Shown here piece by piece: positions 16,839-24,907 of a stretch of 33,330 bases of DNA. A program made the translations under genes and the position numbers. The DNA comes from a virus. Numbering within the stretch: position 1 is the first letter of the stretch; every line of letters starts with the position of its first letter. Where the stretch lies: IMG/VR virus record IMGVR_UViG_3300021069_000006, positions 1 through 33,330 of that record. The stretch is one strand, 5' to 3'. The notes beneath the pieces were generated by a model. The model saw nothing but the letters and a program-made list of their open reading frames with translations. It did no database searches and had not been told where the DNA came from.

Positions 16839-18034
16839 TGTTTGTACTCCTTTTCCAATTGGTCTCTATAATAAATTATTTGTTCTGAAGAAAGGTCTTT
16901 TGTCCTCACTGTTGAAGAATACTCTCCAGGAATACCTCGATACCACATAGGATCAGAATTATAATCAAATGTTATTCCGTATTTATTAGGATTATTGAAA
17001 ATAGGTGATCCTGGTAATGGTTGAAAAATGGCAACGGATATATCATCTGGTTTTGCTTGTTTGATCCATTCTTCAGTTTCTTGAACTGTATCCTTTGTTT
17101 CGCCAGGAAGTCCTACAATAAGAAAAGCCTTTGATCTGATACCATGTTTTCGTAAATTGGTTACTGCTATTGTATTCACAACATTTGTGCTTTGTTTCAT
17201 ATTCAATTTAAGTATTTTATTGGAACCACTCTCAACACCTATTCCTACATCAGTTACTCCCATCTTTGCAAGATTTTCACATACTTTATTATCACCCAAA
17301 AGGTCAGCACGACAAAAACATCTGAATTTATAATCTCGTACTTGCAATCTTTCAGCCAAAGCATTTAATCTGCTTTTATCAATTGCAATGGTGTCATCAT
17401 AAATTGAAAATGCTTTATACCCATATTTTTCTTCCAGATATTCCAATTCAAGGATAGTTCTATCAGCATTTTGAATAGAAAATTTCTTGCTTATTTTTGC
17501 GCAGAATGAACAGGAAAAGGAGCAACCCCGTGAAGCAATGATTGGTGTGGATTGTCTTCCTTCTATTTCCTGATAATATTTCTTGATAGGAAGAGCATCT
17601 CTATCAGGAAATGGTGTATGAGGATTTTCCAAAGTACCATGTATTATGGAATCATTAGTATATTTTTTCTTTAATAAATATTGTGTTAATGGTATTTCTC
17701 CATATCCTTTTATTACAACATCAATACCATTTTCCAGACATTCAAGTTTTTTATGTGTGGGATGTACTCCACCAGCTATGACGGTTTTGCCAATGCTTTT
17801 ATAGAAAGCAGCCAGTTTATATGCTTCTTCACGTTGCGGAGTCGTAAAGGACAAACCAATAATGTCAGATTTGGCCATTTCAGGAGTATGTCCTTCCAGA
17901 GCCATATCAAGACATTGTGCTTTTAATCCATATATCTTCAAATAAGCACTTAAATACATTACTCCTAAAGGAGGAAACATTGTCTGATCTATTAAAAAAG
18001 GACTTGAAGGAACAACCAGTGTTATATCAATCAT
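16829..18034 (-). CDS. B12-binding-type radical SAM enzyme
   Basis: The start chosen is the ATG at 18034, which overlaps the methyltransferase stop (ATGA) and has GGGAGG four bases upstream; a longer frame upstream lies inside the methyltransferase gene. The product has 401 residues. Residues 1-150 look like a cobalamin-binding domain (PPLGVMYLSAYL near 21-32, VIAGGVHPTH near 85-94). Residues 160-370 form a radical SAM barrel with CSFSCSFC at 171-178, the CxxxCxxC that holds the 4Fe-4S cluster. Further barrel motifs are GIGVESGS and GLPGETKDTVQET. The family includes methylases of unreactive carbon and magnesium-protoporphyrin cyclase relatives. The DxHxxG cobalamin-ligating motif is absent (DMALEGH instead), as in many methylases of this class. 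In this block a sugar or peptide C-methylation is plausible but inferred. Confidence 0.85.
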   Translation of the reverse strand: MIDITLVVPSSPFLIDQTMFPPLGVMYLSAYLKIYGLKAQCLDMALEGHTPEMAKSDIIGLSFTTPQREEAYKLAAFYKSIGKTVIAGGVHPTHKKLECLENGIDVVIKGYGEIPLTQYLLKKKYTNDSIIHGTLENPHTPFPDRDALPIKKYYQEIEGRQSTPIIASRGCSFSCSFCAKISKKFSIQNADRTILELEYLEEKYGYKAFSIYDDTIAIDKSRLNALAERLQVRDYKFRCFCRADLLGDNKVCENLAKMGVTDVGIGVESGSNKILKLNMKQSTNVVNTIAVTNLRKHGIRSKAFLIVGLPGETKDTVQETEEWIKQAKPDDISVAIFQPLPGSPIFNNPNKYGITFDYNSDPMWYRGIPGEYSSTVRTKDLSSEQIIYYRDQLEKEYKQWN

Positions 18035-18582
18035 TTTCCCTCCCAAATAGGAAGTTGCCAAAAATCTTTTCTTCGTTTTTCTACCCACACAAATGATCCT
18101 ACCTGACCGTCCATGTGATGAAAAATCTTGTTTACACCTTCTGTTACTTCATGAAATCCATATCCATAGTCATGAAAACAGAATATTCCTCCCATCTTTA
18201 GAATATCCCACCAACAGAATATGTCACAGATAACTCCTTTATATGTGTGCATGGCATCAATAAATACCAGATCAACTGATTCAGGTTTAAAGGAGTCAAC
18301 TATATGAACAGAACTGCCAACGTGAGGATATACAGGAAGTCCTTTAGTGTTTTCAATGAATTCTTCCAAAACAGTGAAATGATCTTCCTGACTTTGACCA
18401 TCACCTATATTGGTTCTGAAATAATCAACACAATGAACTTCCTCGGCAACTGCTCCCATACACACTGCTGATCTGCCTTTAAAACTACCTACTTCCACAC
18501 AAACCTTATCAACAGCCAATTCTTGAAGTTTTGCTCCTTCATCTGGCTCAAACCATCCGGTAACTTCCAGCCATTTATTCAT
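18031..18582 (-). CDS. Class I SAM-dependent methyltransferase (Methyltransf_24-like)
   Basis: I prefer the ATG at 18582, which overlaps the stop of the upstream gene as ATGA. An ATG at 18597 would add five residues, and neither start has a strong Shine-Dalgarno site. The 183-residue product has motif I VCVEVGSFKGRSAV (27-40), an acidic strand end CVDYF, and VDLVFIDAMHTYKGVICDI near 103-121, followed by GGIFCFHDYG. These features match the Methyltransf_24 group, which often sits in polysaccharide and antibiotic-sugar clusters and O-methylates sugars. Translation is coupled at both ends to radical SAM genes. The acceptor is unknown. Confidence 0.85.
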   Translation of the reverse strand: MNKWLEVTGWFEPDEGAKLQELAVDKVCVEVGSFKGRSAVCMGAVAEEVHCVDYFRTNIGDGQSQEDHFTVLEEFIENTKGLPVYPHVGSSVHIVDSFKPESVDLVFIDAMHTYKGVICDIFCWWDILKMGGIFCFHDYGYGFHEVTEGVNKIFHHMDGQVGSFVWVEKRRKDFWQLPIWEGK

Positions 18583-19292
18583 TGTGATTTTATCCATTCA
18601 TCCATAGGTATTCCCCATCCAATGTGAGGACATCGTTGACAAGTATCTGTATTTCTGATTCCATTACGAAGATCATCACAAATTTTCATACGATAATCTG
18701 ATTTAATTACTTCATGAAAAGTAATTTTATTCAAATCAGCAATAATATTCCTATATTCATAATCCATACAACAATAAACCAATTCTCCACGGTGATTGAT
18801 CATAGTATAAATTGAAGGAGCGGCACATGGCCCTTTTGCAGTTGTAGGACAACTATAAATTTTCTTTCTTGAATCCAAAGCAATTCTTTGAACATTAAGT
18901 CCTGATATTTTTCTAAGACGTTTTTCCTCAGAATCAGAATAAACTGATACTGTCCATCCAATTCTACCAGGGCCAATATTACTTATTTCTTTATAAAGAT
19001 ACTCATTCAAATACCATCCATTCGTAAATATTTGAATATCAGCTTGAGTATTCAGCATTACACGTTCACACAACCAACAAAATCTTGGGTCAATCAATGG
19101 TTCATTATAAATATTGAAATAAAAATTACCTTTCCAATCCATTATTCCCATTTGAATGATAACATCAAGTATGATCTTTGTTGGTAAAAATATAGGATCA
19201 GCTTTTGCATCAGTTGGACATTCAGGATGAATTGCTGACATATTACATCTATTTGATAATTCAAAAGCAATATTCTCTGGAAGATGTTTCAT
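18579..19292 (-). CDS. Radical SAM/SPASM-like protein with altered Fe-S motif
   Basis: Two adjacent ATGs exist. I choose the second (19292), with AAGGA six bases upstream; the first overlaps the GT2 stop as ATGA. Of 237 residues, the N-terminus reads IAFELSNRCNMSAIHPECP. The usual CxxxCxxC is replaced: C16 is present, the second position is Ala20 and the third is Pro23, with Cys25 just beyond (CX8C). The rest follows the radical SAM barrel (GNFYFNIYNEPLID, then IQIFTNGWYLN). The C-terminal third is rich in cysteines (CPTT, GPCAAP, YCCMDYEY, TCQRCPHIGW), as in SPASM auxiliary cluster domains. It is either a variant radical SAM enzyme or one that has lost canonical cluster binding. Its substrate is unknown. 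Confidence 0.75.
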   Translation of the reverse strand: MKHLPENIAFELSNRCNMSAIHPECPTDAKADPIFLPTKIILDVIIQMGIMDWKGNFYFNIYNEPLIDPRFCWLCERVMLNTQADIQIFTNGWYLNEYLYKEISNIGPGRIGWTVSVYSDSEEKRLRKISGLNVQRIALDSRKKIYSCPTTAKGPCAAPSIYTMINHRGELVYCCMDYEYRNIIADLNKITFHEVIKSDYRMKICDDLRNGIRNTDTCQRCPHIGWGIPMDEWIKSQ

Positions 19293-20035
19293 CATCTATC
19301 CTTCCAATAATCAGAATTTACTGCTTCAGCGTATTCTGCCTTAATTTGAAAATCATAAAGATCAGAAGGAAGACCAAGAGCTTTTCTTGTTGCCAAAGGA
19401 CGTAACCATCTACGTTCAATCCAATCACGATCTCTGGAATCATCTTTGGCAAAATGTTCTATGTAAATTTCTTCATGTGGTGGAATATTGTGAATTTTTT
19501 CGTATCCCATAGGAACTCTGTGAGGGCTTTGAACCCAGTGAAGTTTGTGGGATTTTCGGAATAATCTTGGTTGGTAATCAGGATATTGTCCAATTTGATG
19601 ACTTTCCATAGGCCATCCTTTTTCATCCAATTGTGCAAAAGGACTTCCTTCATATCGAAAACACTCAGTTGTTATTCTTGGAATATGAACAAGGTCAGCA
19701 CCTTCAGGAAGTTTATTTGTTTTATCCACTTCTGAAAGGAATTCTTTTAATTTAGGACTCATTCGTTCATCAAAATCCAAAGAAAAGAAAATTGACCCAT
19801 GAGGAACATAGGACATCATGATATTTGCTTGTGAAATCTCAGCATCATGATACCAAGGAAGATATTCATGAATAAAAACTTCCACTTTTGGAAACTGTTT
19901 TAATTCTTGGACAGTAAAATCACTACTCCTACCATCAATCACTCTGATTTTCTCTACCCAGGATTCATCGTGGAAATCAGACAAACAGCGTTTCACAGAA
20001 TGTTGTTCATTAAGACATTTCATCGTAACGTACAT
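19292..20035 (-). CDS. GT2-family glycosyltransferase
   Basis: The 247-residue product begins MYVTMKCLNEQHSVKRCLS, the typical nucleotide-binding start of a GT2 (GT-A fold) enzyme with N-E at the beta1 end. It continues with VIDGRSSDFT at 32-41 and a DxD-type motif FFSLDFDER at 83-91 that binds the metal and nucleotide-sugar. The second half has aromatic and histidine-rich strands (YQPRLFRKSHKLHWV, then VPMGYEKI) usual in the acceptor half. AGGAG lies 7 bases upstream. It overlaps the following radical SAM gene. Donor and acceptor cannot be told. Transfer to a virion protein or a cell-envelope glycan are both possible. Confidence 0.85.
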   Translation of the reverse strand: MYVTMKCLNEQHSVKRCLSDFHDESWVEKIRVIDGRSSDFTVQELKQFPKVEVFIHEYLPWYHDAEISQANIMMSYVPHGSIFFSLDFDERMSPKLKEFLSEVDKTNKLPEGADLVHIPRITTECFRYEGSPFAQLDEKGWPMESHQIGQYPDYQPRLFRKSHKLHWVQSPHRVPMGYEKIHNIPPHEEIYIEHFAKDDSRDRDWIERRWLRPLATRKALGLPSDLYDFQIKAEYAEAVNSDYWKDR

Positions 20036-20049
20036 GATTGAACTCCTTT

Positions 20050-20211
20050 TTATTCGTTTAAGGATTTAAAGAAATGCCAAACAGCACATTCATCCTTTTT
20101 ACAAAGTCTATCGGTTACTACACAAAATTCCTCATTCCAAGGGCAATATAAAGAAATTCTCTTGAATCTTTCATCCTCAATTCTTATGTAATCCTTCTTT
20201 TGTTCGGTCAT
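20050..20211 (-). CDS. Small Cys-rich protein, 53 aa
   Basis: Starts at an ATG that overlaps the stop of the GT4-GT9 gene (ATGA) and ends with TAA 14 bases before the GT2 gene. The product begins MTEQKKDYIRIEDERFKRI and has four cysteines in the pattern CPWNEEFC, then LCKKDECAVWHFF. Such spacing could hold a zinc ion. It fills the only gap in the glycan block, and the coupling at its start argues that it is translated. No family is recognised. A small partner of one of the enzymes is one possibility. Confidence 0.6.
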   Translation of the reverse strand: MTEQKKDYIRIEDERFKRISLYCPWNEEFCVVTDRLCKKDECAVWHFFKSLNE

Positions 20212-22235
20212 GTCATTAATTCTCCCAATATTTTAATGAGTATTTCTTTAATTTTTAAAGGATTAATGGTGTTAATACAGGGACTTAAACAGTTTGTGTT
20301 TTGTCCATGACAATTAGTTAAGGATGCACATACATCAAGTTTATTTGGTTCAAGATTATACCAAGGTTGATTTCCATGCACAGGGCCAACTACACGGGCG
20401 GGTGCGGGGCCATACAGAACAATGCAAGGGGTGTTTACTGCTCCAGCAAGGTGGCTTGGAAAGGAATCAACAACAATAGCTGCTGTTGCTTTTTTCATCA
20501 CCCACGCCATTTCAATAAAAGAAAGAATTCCTCTTAAATCAATTGCTCCTGGACAATATAAATCTGTCTTTAATCCTATTTGAATTACTGGAAGTTTTAA
20601 TCCTTTAATCACAATTCCCATGTGATTATAGGTTCTGTATTTAGGATCACCACCTGTTGTGTGAACCACTATGTATGGTTTGTTCTCAGTATGGACAAAG
20701 AAATCGTCAGGTTGTTCACAATCAATAAAGAAATCTCCTGGTTCAACTTTGCAGAAATAAGGATACATATCTGCAAGTTTTACATCCAGATTATTAAATC
20801 CACCTTTAAGAATATGTTCACCATGAGGATTATATACGAATTGATATTTTGTTCTTAATTCAGGATTCCAATCAAGTATTTTGGCAATATCATAATTATT
20901 TTCCAAAATTCCATGAAACTTTTCCTGAGTCATATAATCGAGAGGCAAATTTCCATGTTTAAGTCTGATATTTTTCAAACATCTGGTAGTCATCAGAACA
21001 TCACCAGCGGAAGAATGCTGAATAAACAAAATTCTCTCTTTCTTATGCTCTGAGACGACTTCTAAGCGTTCTTTAAGAAAAGGTAATACATCGGTGTACC
21101 CCTTTGACCACTCTTGAATAGCTGCTGCTCCAATTGCAGACAAACCCTTAAAGGATTCGATGTGTGAGACCATGCCAGCCATCTCAAAAGCAATATCATC
21201 TGGAGTACAGCATTTTGCATCAATCCAAGTTTGTCCTTGTGAAGTTTGAATTGGAATATAGGAAGGAGAATTACATTCAACTTTATTTCCCCCTACAAGT
21301 TCAATCAATTCTTTATGTGCTGTTGAATCAGATGCTATTACAGGAACTCCACAAAGCATTGCTTGTATTGTAGTCCAAGACAGTCCTTCCTGCAGGGAGC
21401 AATTTATAAAACAATCTAAGGAATTATAAATATCAGGCATTTTTTCAAATGGAGAATATGATCCTTCTGGTTTCACAAGAAGGCTTCCCGAATCAAGCCC
21501 ACACATTATTGCATATTTTTGAAGATTATAGACACCATCCTTAAAATTTGTGTGCATATAAAGAACAATTCTTTTATCGGTATAGTTTCTGATTAAGGAA
21601 AATGCTTTGATAATCTTCTGCGGGTCTTTTCTGATTTGATTTGGGCCAATAAATCCAAAAACAAAAGTATCAGGAGAGATTGTTGGAAACAGTATTGATC
21701 TTGCTTCTTGACGTTTTTCTTCTGAATATGGAAAGAATAATTCCTTTTGTGGCATATCTGGTCTGAAATATCTCAAATTAGGAACATGATCTTTCAACAT
21801 ATCAAATCCATATTGAGAATATACAAAAGGCATATCAATCAAATTTGCATATTGAACAGATTCTTTATCCAGGAATTGAAAATCATAAGGAAAAAGGTGA
21901 ATTATTTTGAATTTCTGTTTTTGTTGAATCTGTTTAACATATTGAATTATATCAATATATCTCCAAATATCAATACCAACAAAGATAACAAAGTTGAATT
22001 CATTATTGTCGAGGATATGAAGAAGTTTTTGTCTTCCCCAAAAATCTTGGGTTTTTAAATCATCGGAAGGAATTATATTATATGGATTTATTTCAAATGG
22101 AGCTATGGGGATATTTACTGAAGGGCAAAAAACTGCTAATTCGTGATCATGAATCTGATCTATAATACTTTTCATCATGAGAGAATTGCCTGAAAAACCA
22201 TTAGGATTCTCACCAACAAGTAATACTTTATTCAT
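20208..22235 (-). CDS. Fused GT4-GT9 glycosyltransferase
   Basis: Two GT-B enzymes are joined in 675 residues. Residues 1-390 form a GT4-type domain: VLLVGENPNGFSGNS at the start, FGFIGPNQIRKDPQKIIKAF near 193, and EGLSWTTIQAMLCGVPVIASD near 285, where the second Glu of the usual EX7E is Gln. Residues about 395-675 form a GT9 (heptosyltransferase-like) domain: RILFIQHSSAGDVLMTTRCL, then VVHTTGGDPKYRTYN, then VDSFPSHLAGAVNTPCIVLYG. A C-terminal cysteine cluster (C...NC...NCLSPC) follows, as in many GT9 enzymes. Such fusions would let two sugars be added in sequence. A good AAGGA site precedes the ATG. It is the first gene of the block, 31 bases after a head-completion gene. Confidence 0.85.
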   Translation of the reverse strand: MNKVLLVGENPNGFSGNSLMMKSIIDQIHDHELAVFCPSVNIPIAPFEINPYNIIPSDDLKTQDFWGRQKLLHILDNNEFNFVIFVGIDIWRYIDIIQYVKQIQQKQKFKIIHLFPYDFQFLDKESVQYANLIDMPFVYSQYGFDMLKDHVPNLRYFRPDMPQKELFFPYSEEKRQEARSILFPTISPDTFVFGFIGPNQIRKDPQKIIKAFSLIRNYTDKRIVLYMHTNFKDGVYNLQKYAIMCGLDSGSLLVKPEGSYSPFEKMPDIYNSLDCFINCSLQEGLSWTTIQAMLCGVPVIASDSTAHKELIELVGGNKVECNSPSYIPIQTSQGQTWIDAKCCTPDDIAFEMAGMVSHIESFKGLSAIGAAAIQEWSKGYTDVLPFLKERLEVVSEHKKERILFIQHSSAGDVLMTTRCLKNIRLKHGNLPLDYMTQEKFHGILENNYDIAKILDWNPELRTKYQFVYNPHGEHILKGGFNNLDVKLADMYPYFCKVEPGDFFIDCEQPDDFFVHTENKPYIVVHTTGGDPKYRTYNHMGIVIKGLKLPVIQIGLKTDLYCPGAIDLRGILSFIEMAWVMKKATAAIVVDSFPSHLAGAVNTPCIVLYGPAPARVVGPVHGNQPWYNLEPNKLDVCASLTNCHGQNTNCLSPCINTINPLKIKEILIKILGELMT

Positions 22236-22266
22236 TTTTGAATTTCCTTTTAAGGATTGAAATAGT

Positions 22267-22884
22267 TTATCTTCGGTCTGGAATCAACTCACACACATCG
22301 ACTCCATCATATAATCGTTTCTTAACTGCTTTCACCATGTACCATTCACCAGAAACAGGAGCATACCTATCAAGTTCCTTTACTCCATAATATTCAGGAA
22401 CATATAAGTCTTGTCGATCTGTTGATACGGCTCCTATTTCTTGATCAAGAGCAATACCGCTTCCTAAAAGAACTTCTGTTTGAAGTGCATAAGCATTGGC
22501 TCTGATTACTTCAAATTTAGGAGTTTTCTGGTACTTAGGATTCCAACCAACTTCTCCTGATATTCGTAAAAGTTCTCCAGAGACATTACATTTATACAAA
22601 ACAACTTTATTCTCAATTACTTCATCCTCAAACATATTAGGAGTTTTATTCATAATCAAGTATGGTATGGATGATATAATTAACTTGATCACTGATCCAG
22701 GAGTTACTAAAGTGTCATAGGAAAGAGTTGCTTCAAGAAAGAATTCTCGTATAAAAGGCTTTGTTGCTTGAGCATTGCCTTTATATACGAGTTTCTCGTG
22801 ATCGGGTAAAGTTACAGGAAGAAGTATATCGTAAAATATACCAACATCCCAAAGTGCTTCTTTAATATCAGGACCGATTGACAT
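22267..22884 (-). CDS. Putative head-closure / head-tail connector protein
   Basis: The 205-residue product is beta-rich, with VTLPDHEKLVYKGNAQATKP near residue 24 and a C-terminal SGEWYMVKAVKKRLYDGV. The latter resembles the last strand of head-closure or stopper proteins (typically G..y.V..v...y.g...). It lies after the putative adaptor and before neck and tail genes, apart from the inserted glycan block. The Shine-Dalgarno site is weak (TGGAAT), and the start lies only 2 bases after the upstream stop, so translation is probably coupled. The assignment is mainly positional. Confidence 0.5.
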   Translation of the reverse strand: MSIGPDIKEALWDVGIFYDILLPVTLPDHEKLVYKGNAQATKPFIREFFLEATLSYDTLVTPGSVIKLIISSIPYLIMNKTPNMFEDEVIENKVVLYKCNVSGELLRISGEVGWNPKYQKTPKFEVIRANAYALQTEVLLGSGIALDQEIGAVSTDRQDLYVPEYYGVKELDRYAPVSGEWYMVKAVKKRLYDGVDVCELIPDRR

Positions 22885-22886
22885 TG

Positions 22887-23348
22887 TTATTCCATATCCG
22901 ATGACATAACTGGTATATTAGGATCATAGGAAATATCTACTCCTAAATCATCATAAGCAAAACCAGCATCAATCTTTGTGCAAAACCAATCAACGGCATT
23001 GGTGATAAATAACTCAGGATTATCTGCTATAAAAGAAGTCCACTCTCTATCCATCGTATCAATAAGGGATTTGTAATGAAGAAATCTTTGATCTAAGGAT
23101 ATTACATCATATTTGAATTTATGCGCCGATTCTGACATCAGATAAAAAAACAAATGTCTTTTGGATCGGGTTTTAATCCAATATTCCATAGTCAAAGTCT
23201 GTTTGGAATCAGTTCCAGAAATAGGAAATACCCATCCTGTTTCTCTGGAAGCATCATTCACAGAATTTTCATAATCTTCCGTAACCAGATACTTGGATAA
23301 ACCTTTCATCTCAATCGGTAATAAATCAAGCAAATCATCCTGAATCAT
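22887..23348 (-). CDS. Putative head-tail adaptor (connector) protein
   Basis: The 153-residue, mostly helical acidic protein has DLLPIEMKGLSKYLVTEDY at the start, then RETGWVFP and a helix-rich C-terminal half. Acidic helical adaptors of this size sit just after the major capsid gene and attach below the portal. It lies one base after the stop of the small gene upstream, with AAAGGTG before the ATG. Position and size support the call. No signature motif is seen. Confidence 0.5.
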   Translation of the reverse strand: MIQDDLLDLLPIEMKGLSKYLVTEDYENSVNDASRETGWVFPISGTDSKQTLTMEYWIKTRSKRHLFFYLMSESAHKFKYDVISLDQRFLHYKSLIDTMDREWTSFIADNPELFITNAVDWFCTKIDAGFAYDDLGVDISYDPNIPVMSSDME

Positions 23349-23349
23349 T

Positions 23350-23601
23350 TTACACCTTTACTTTTCTCTTTTTGATAGCAAATTTCTTTCCAGAACTCAA
23401 TGTAATTGCTTTATCAGAATCAAATTCAGAACCCTCGAAGTCATCTCCAAAGGAAATGACCTCGATTGCTTTTGATCCTGATTCAACTTCTTGAAGAAGT
23501 TCTTTCGGCATATTTGCTTTATCAAATACGGTTCCTTTAAGATAAAGATTAGGGCCGCATTTCAAAGTTGAGTTTAATTTAAAGGTAATACTTTTCGACA
23601 T
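23350..23601 (-). CDS. Small head protein, unknown
   Basis: The product has 83 residues, basic at the C-terminus (KKRKVKV) and beta-rich, with LKCGPNLYLKGTVFDK near residue 13. Small proteins of this look between capsid and adaptor genes are common in phages of this type, but I cannot name the family. A strong AGGAGG site lies 8 bases before the ATG. It starts 19 bases after the capsid gene, so it should be well expressed. A minor capsid or accessory role is a guess. Confidence 0.55.
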   Translation of the reverse strand: MSKSITFKLNSTLKCGPNLYLKGTVFDKANMPKELLQEVESGSKAIEVISFGDDFEGSEFDSDKAITLSSGKKFAIKKRKVKV

Positions 23602-23620
23602 TCGATTGTCCTCCTAAGGA

Positions 23621-24892
23621 TCAAATATTCGGTTTTGTAGAAGTGACGGTAAGATTATAAATTGCGTCACGTTGATACATAACCGGCAAACCCTTGTCCT
23701 GTACTCTCAAAAAGATTCCATCAGGATCCCAAGTTTCATGGCGATCAGTTTGCATACCATAAGAACGATTGAGTCCATAAGGAGCTTTCATATACTCTGC
23801 AATAGACTTTCCTTCTACTTTCGGAGCAAACATGATGAACTTGTTTGAAGGAAGGAAGGTTTTTCTCATAAACACAAAATCCTCACCAGCTTTGAAACTG
23901 GCAGTAGGAGCCGTGCCTACAGTAATAGTTCCTGCTTCAGTTTGGATAGATGCAATGAGTTCATCCTCCCAAGTTCCGGCAGACACATCAACAAACCGAA
24001 CATAAGCACCAACTTCAAAATCAGAAACATCCTCAACTGAAACAACAGTGGTGGAAGCTCCTGTAACCGCAGCCGTAAGATATGCTCTGACTTCGTACTG
24101 TTCATCATAAATTTCAAGTCGAGGAATATCAAGCAATGACTGGATTATTTGAGGATTCACACCAAGCAGTTTGTTTTTGTTTCCAGAATAAAGACTACCA
24201 TCACCAAAAGCAGACTTATGCAATAATGCCTGAATGGTTACATCTTGTGCCAGATACTTAAGAACCGTACTGGTACACATTGCAACCTCTACATAGGCAC
24301 CAGTAGAATCTTTGATGGTCTTCTTGGCATCAATAATATCACCGAGAATATCAACCGTGGCACTTGCGCCTGTAGCATCCCACATAAAATTTGTGGTCAG
24401 AGTTACGTTATTGGCAGCAGGAAGTCCATAATCCACATGAGCTTTCATCCCACCAGTAACTTCATAAGTAAAGGAACCATCAAACATCATCTTGGCAAAC
24501 ATCCACTCTTTCCTACGCATAGAACGATAGGTAAGTTGTGCAAGTTCTCTTGCAAGTCTGGTTTTTGCATCAAGATATTCAAAATTTGTTCCTGGTTTGC
24601 GAAGATTGTTGAGGAACTCTTCATCAAAATACATCTTTTCTTTCCAGGTTGCAGCCGTTGCACTGTGTTTGGTTACTCCATAAGGAGCGGTTCTTGGAGA
24701 AGGAGCACCAGGAGGAACAAAAGGAGCAAGTCCTCTTCCGCCTTCTTGAGACTCCCATTTGATTGAATCGGAAATGGCATTCATCTCTCCAAACATATTC
24801 ATAAGTTTCAATTCAGGAGGGGTCGTAAACCTTGTGATGAAATCCTGAAGAACTTCTAATCTCAGATCAGCAATATCGCCTATACCACGCAT
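23621..24892 (-). CDS. Major capsid protein, E-type (HK97 fold) with inserted beta domain
   Basis: The 423-residue product shows the start of the lambda gpE-like capsid family (Phage_cap_E): a helical N-terminus, then IKWESQEGGRGLAPFVPPG at residues 44-62 and LTYRSMRRKEWMFAKMMF near 118. The C-terminal half has IMFAPKVEGKSIAEYM and WDPDGIFLRVQDKGLPVMY, typical of the shell fold. Residues about 264-345 form an extra beta-rich module (STTVVSVEDVSDFEVGAYV, then IQTEAGTITVG), an insertion not found in lambda gpE (341 residues), which explains the greater length. The gene is GC-richer than its neighbours. A good GGAGGAAGG site precedes the ATG. The domain could project from the capsid surface. Confidence 0.9.
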   Translation of the reverse strand: MRGIGDIADLRLEVLQDFITRFTTPPELKLMNMFGEMNAISDSIKWESQEGGRGLAPFVPPGAPSPRTAPYGVTKHSATAATWKEKMYFDEEFLNNLRKPGTNFEYLDAKTRLARELAQLTYRSMRRKEWMFAKMMFDGSFTYEVTGGMKAHVDYGLPAANNVTLTTNFMWDATGASATVDILGDIIDAKKTIKDSTGAYVEVAMCTSTVLKYLAQDVTIQALLHKSAFGDGSLYSGNKNKLLGVNPQIIQSLLDIPRLEIYDEQYEVRAYLTAAVTGASTTVVSVEDVSDFEVGAYVRFVDVSAGTWEDELIASIQTEAGTITVGTAPTASFKAGEDFVFMRKTFLPSNKFIMFAPKVEGKSIAEYMKAPYGLNRSYGMQTDRHETWDPDGIFLRVQDKGLPVMYQRDAIYNLTVTSTKPNI

Positions 24893-24907
24893 AATTCACC
24901 TTCCTCC

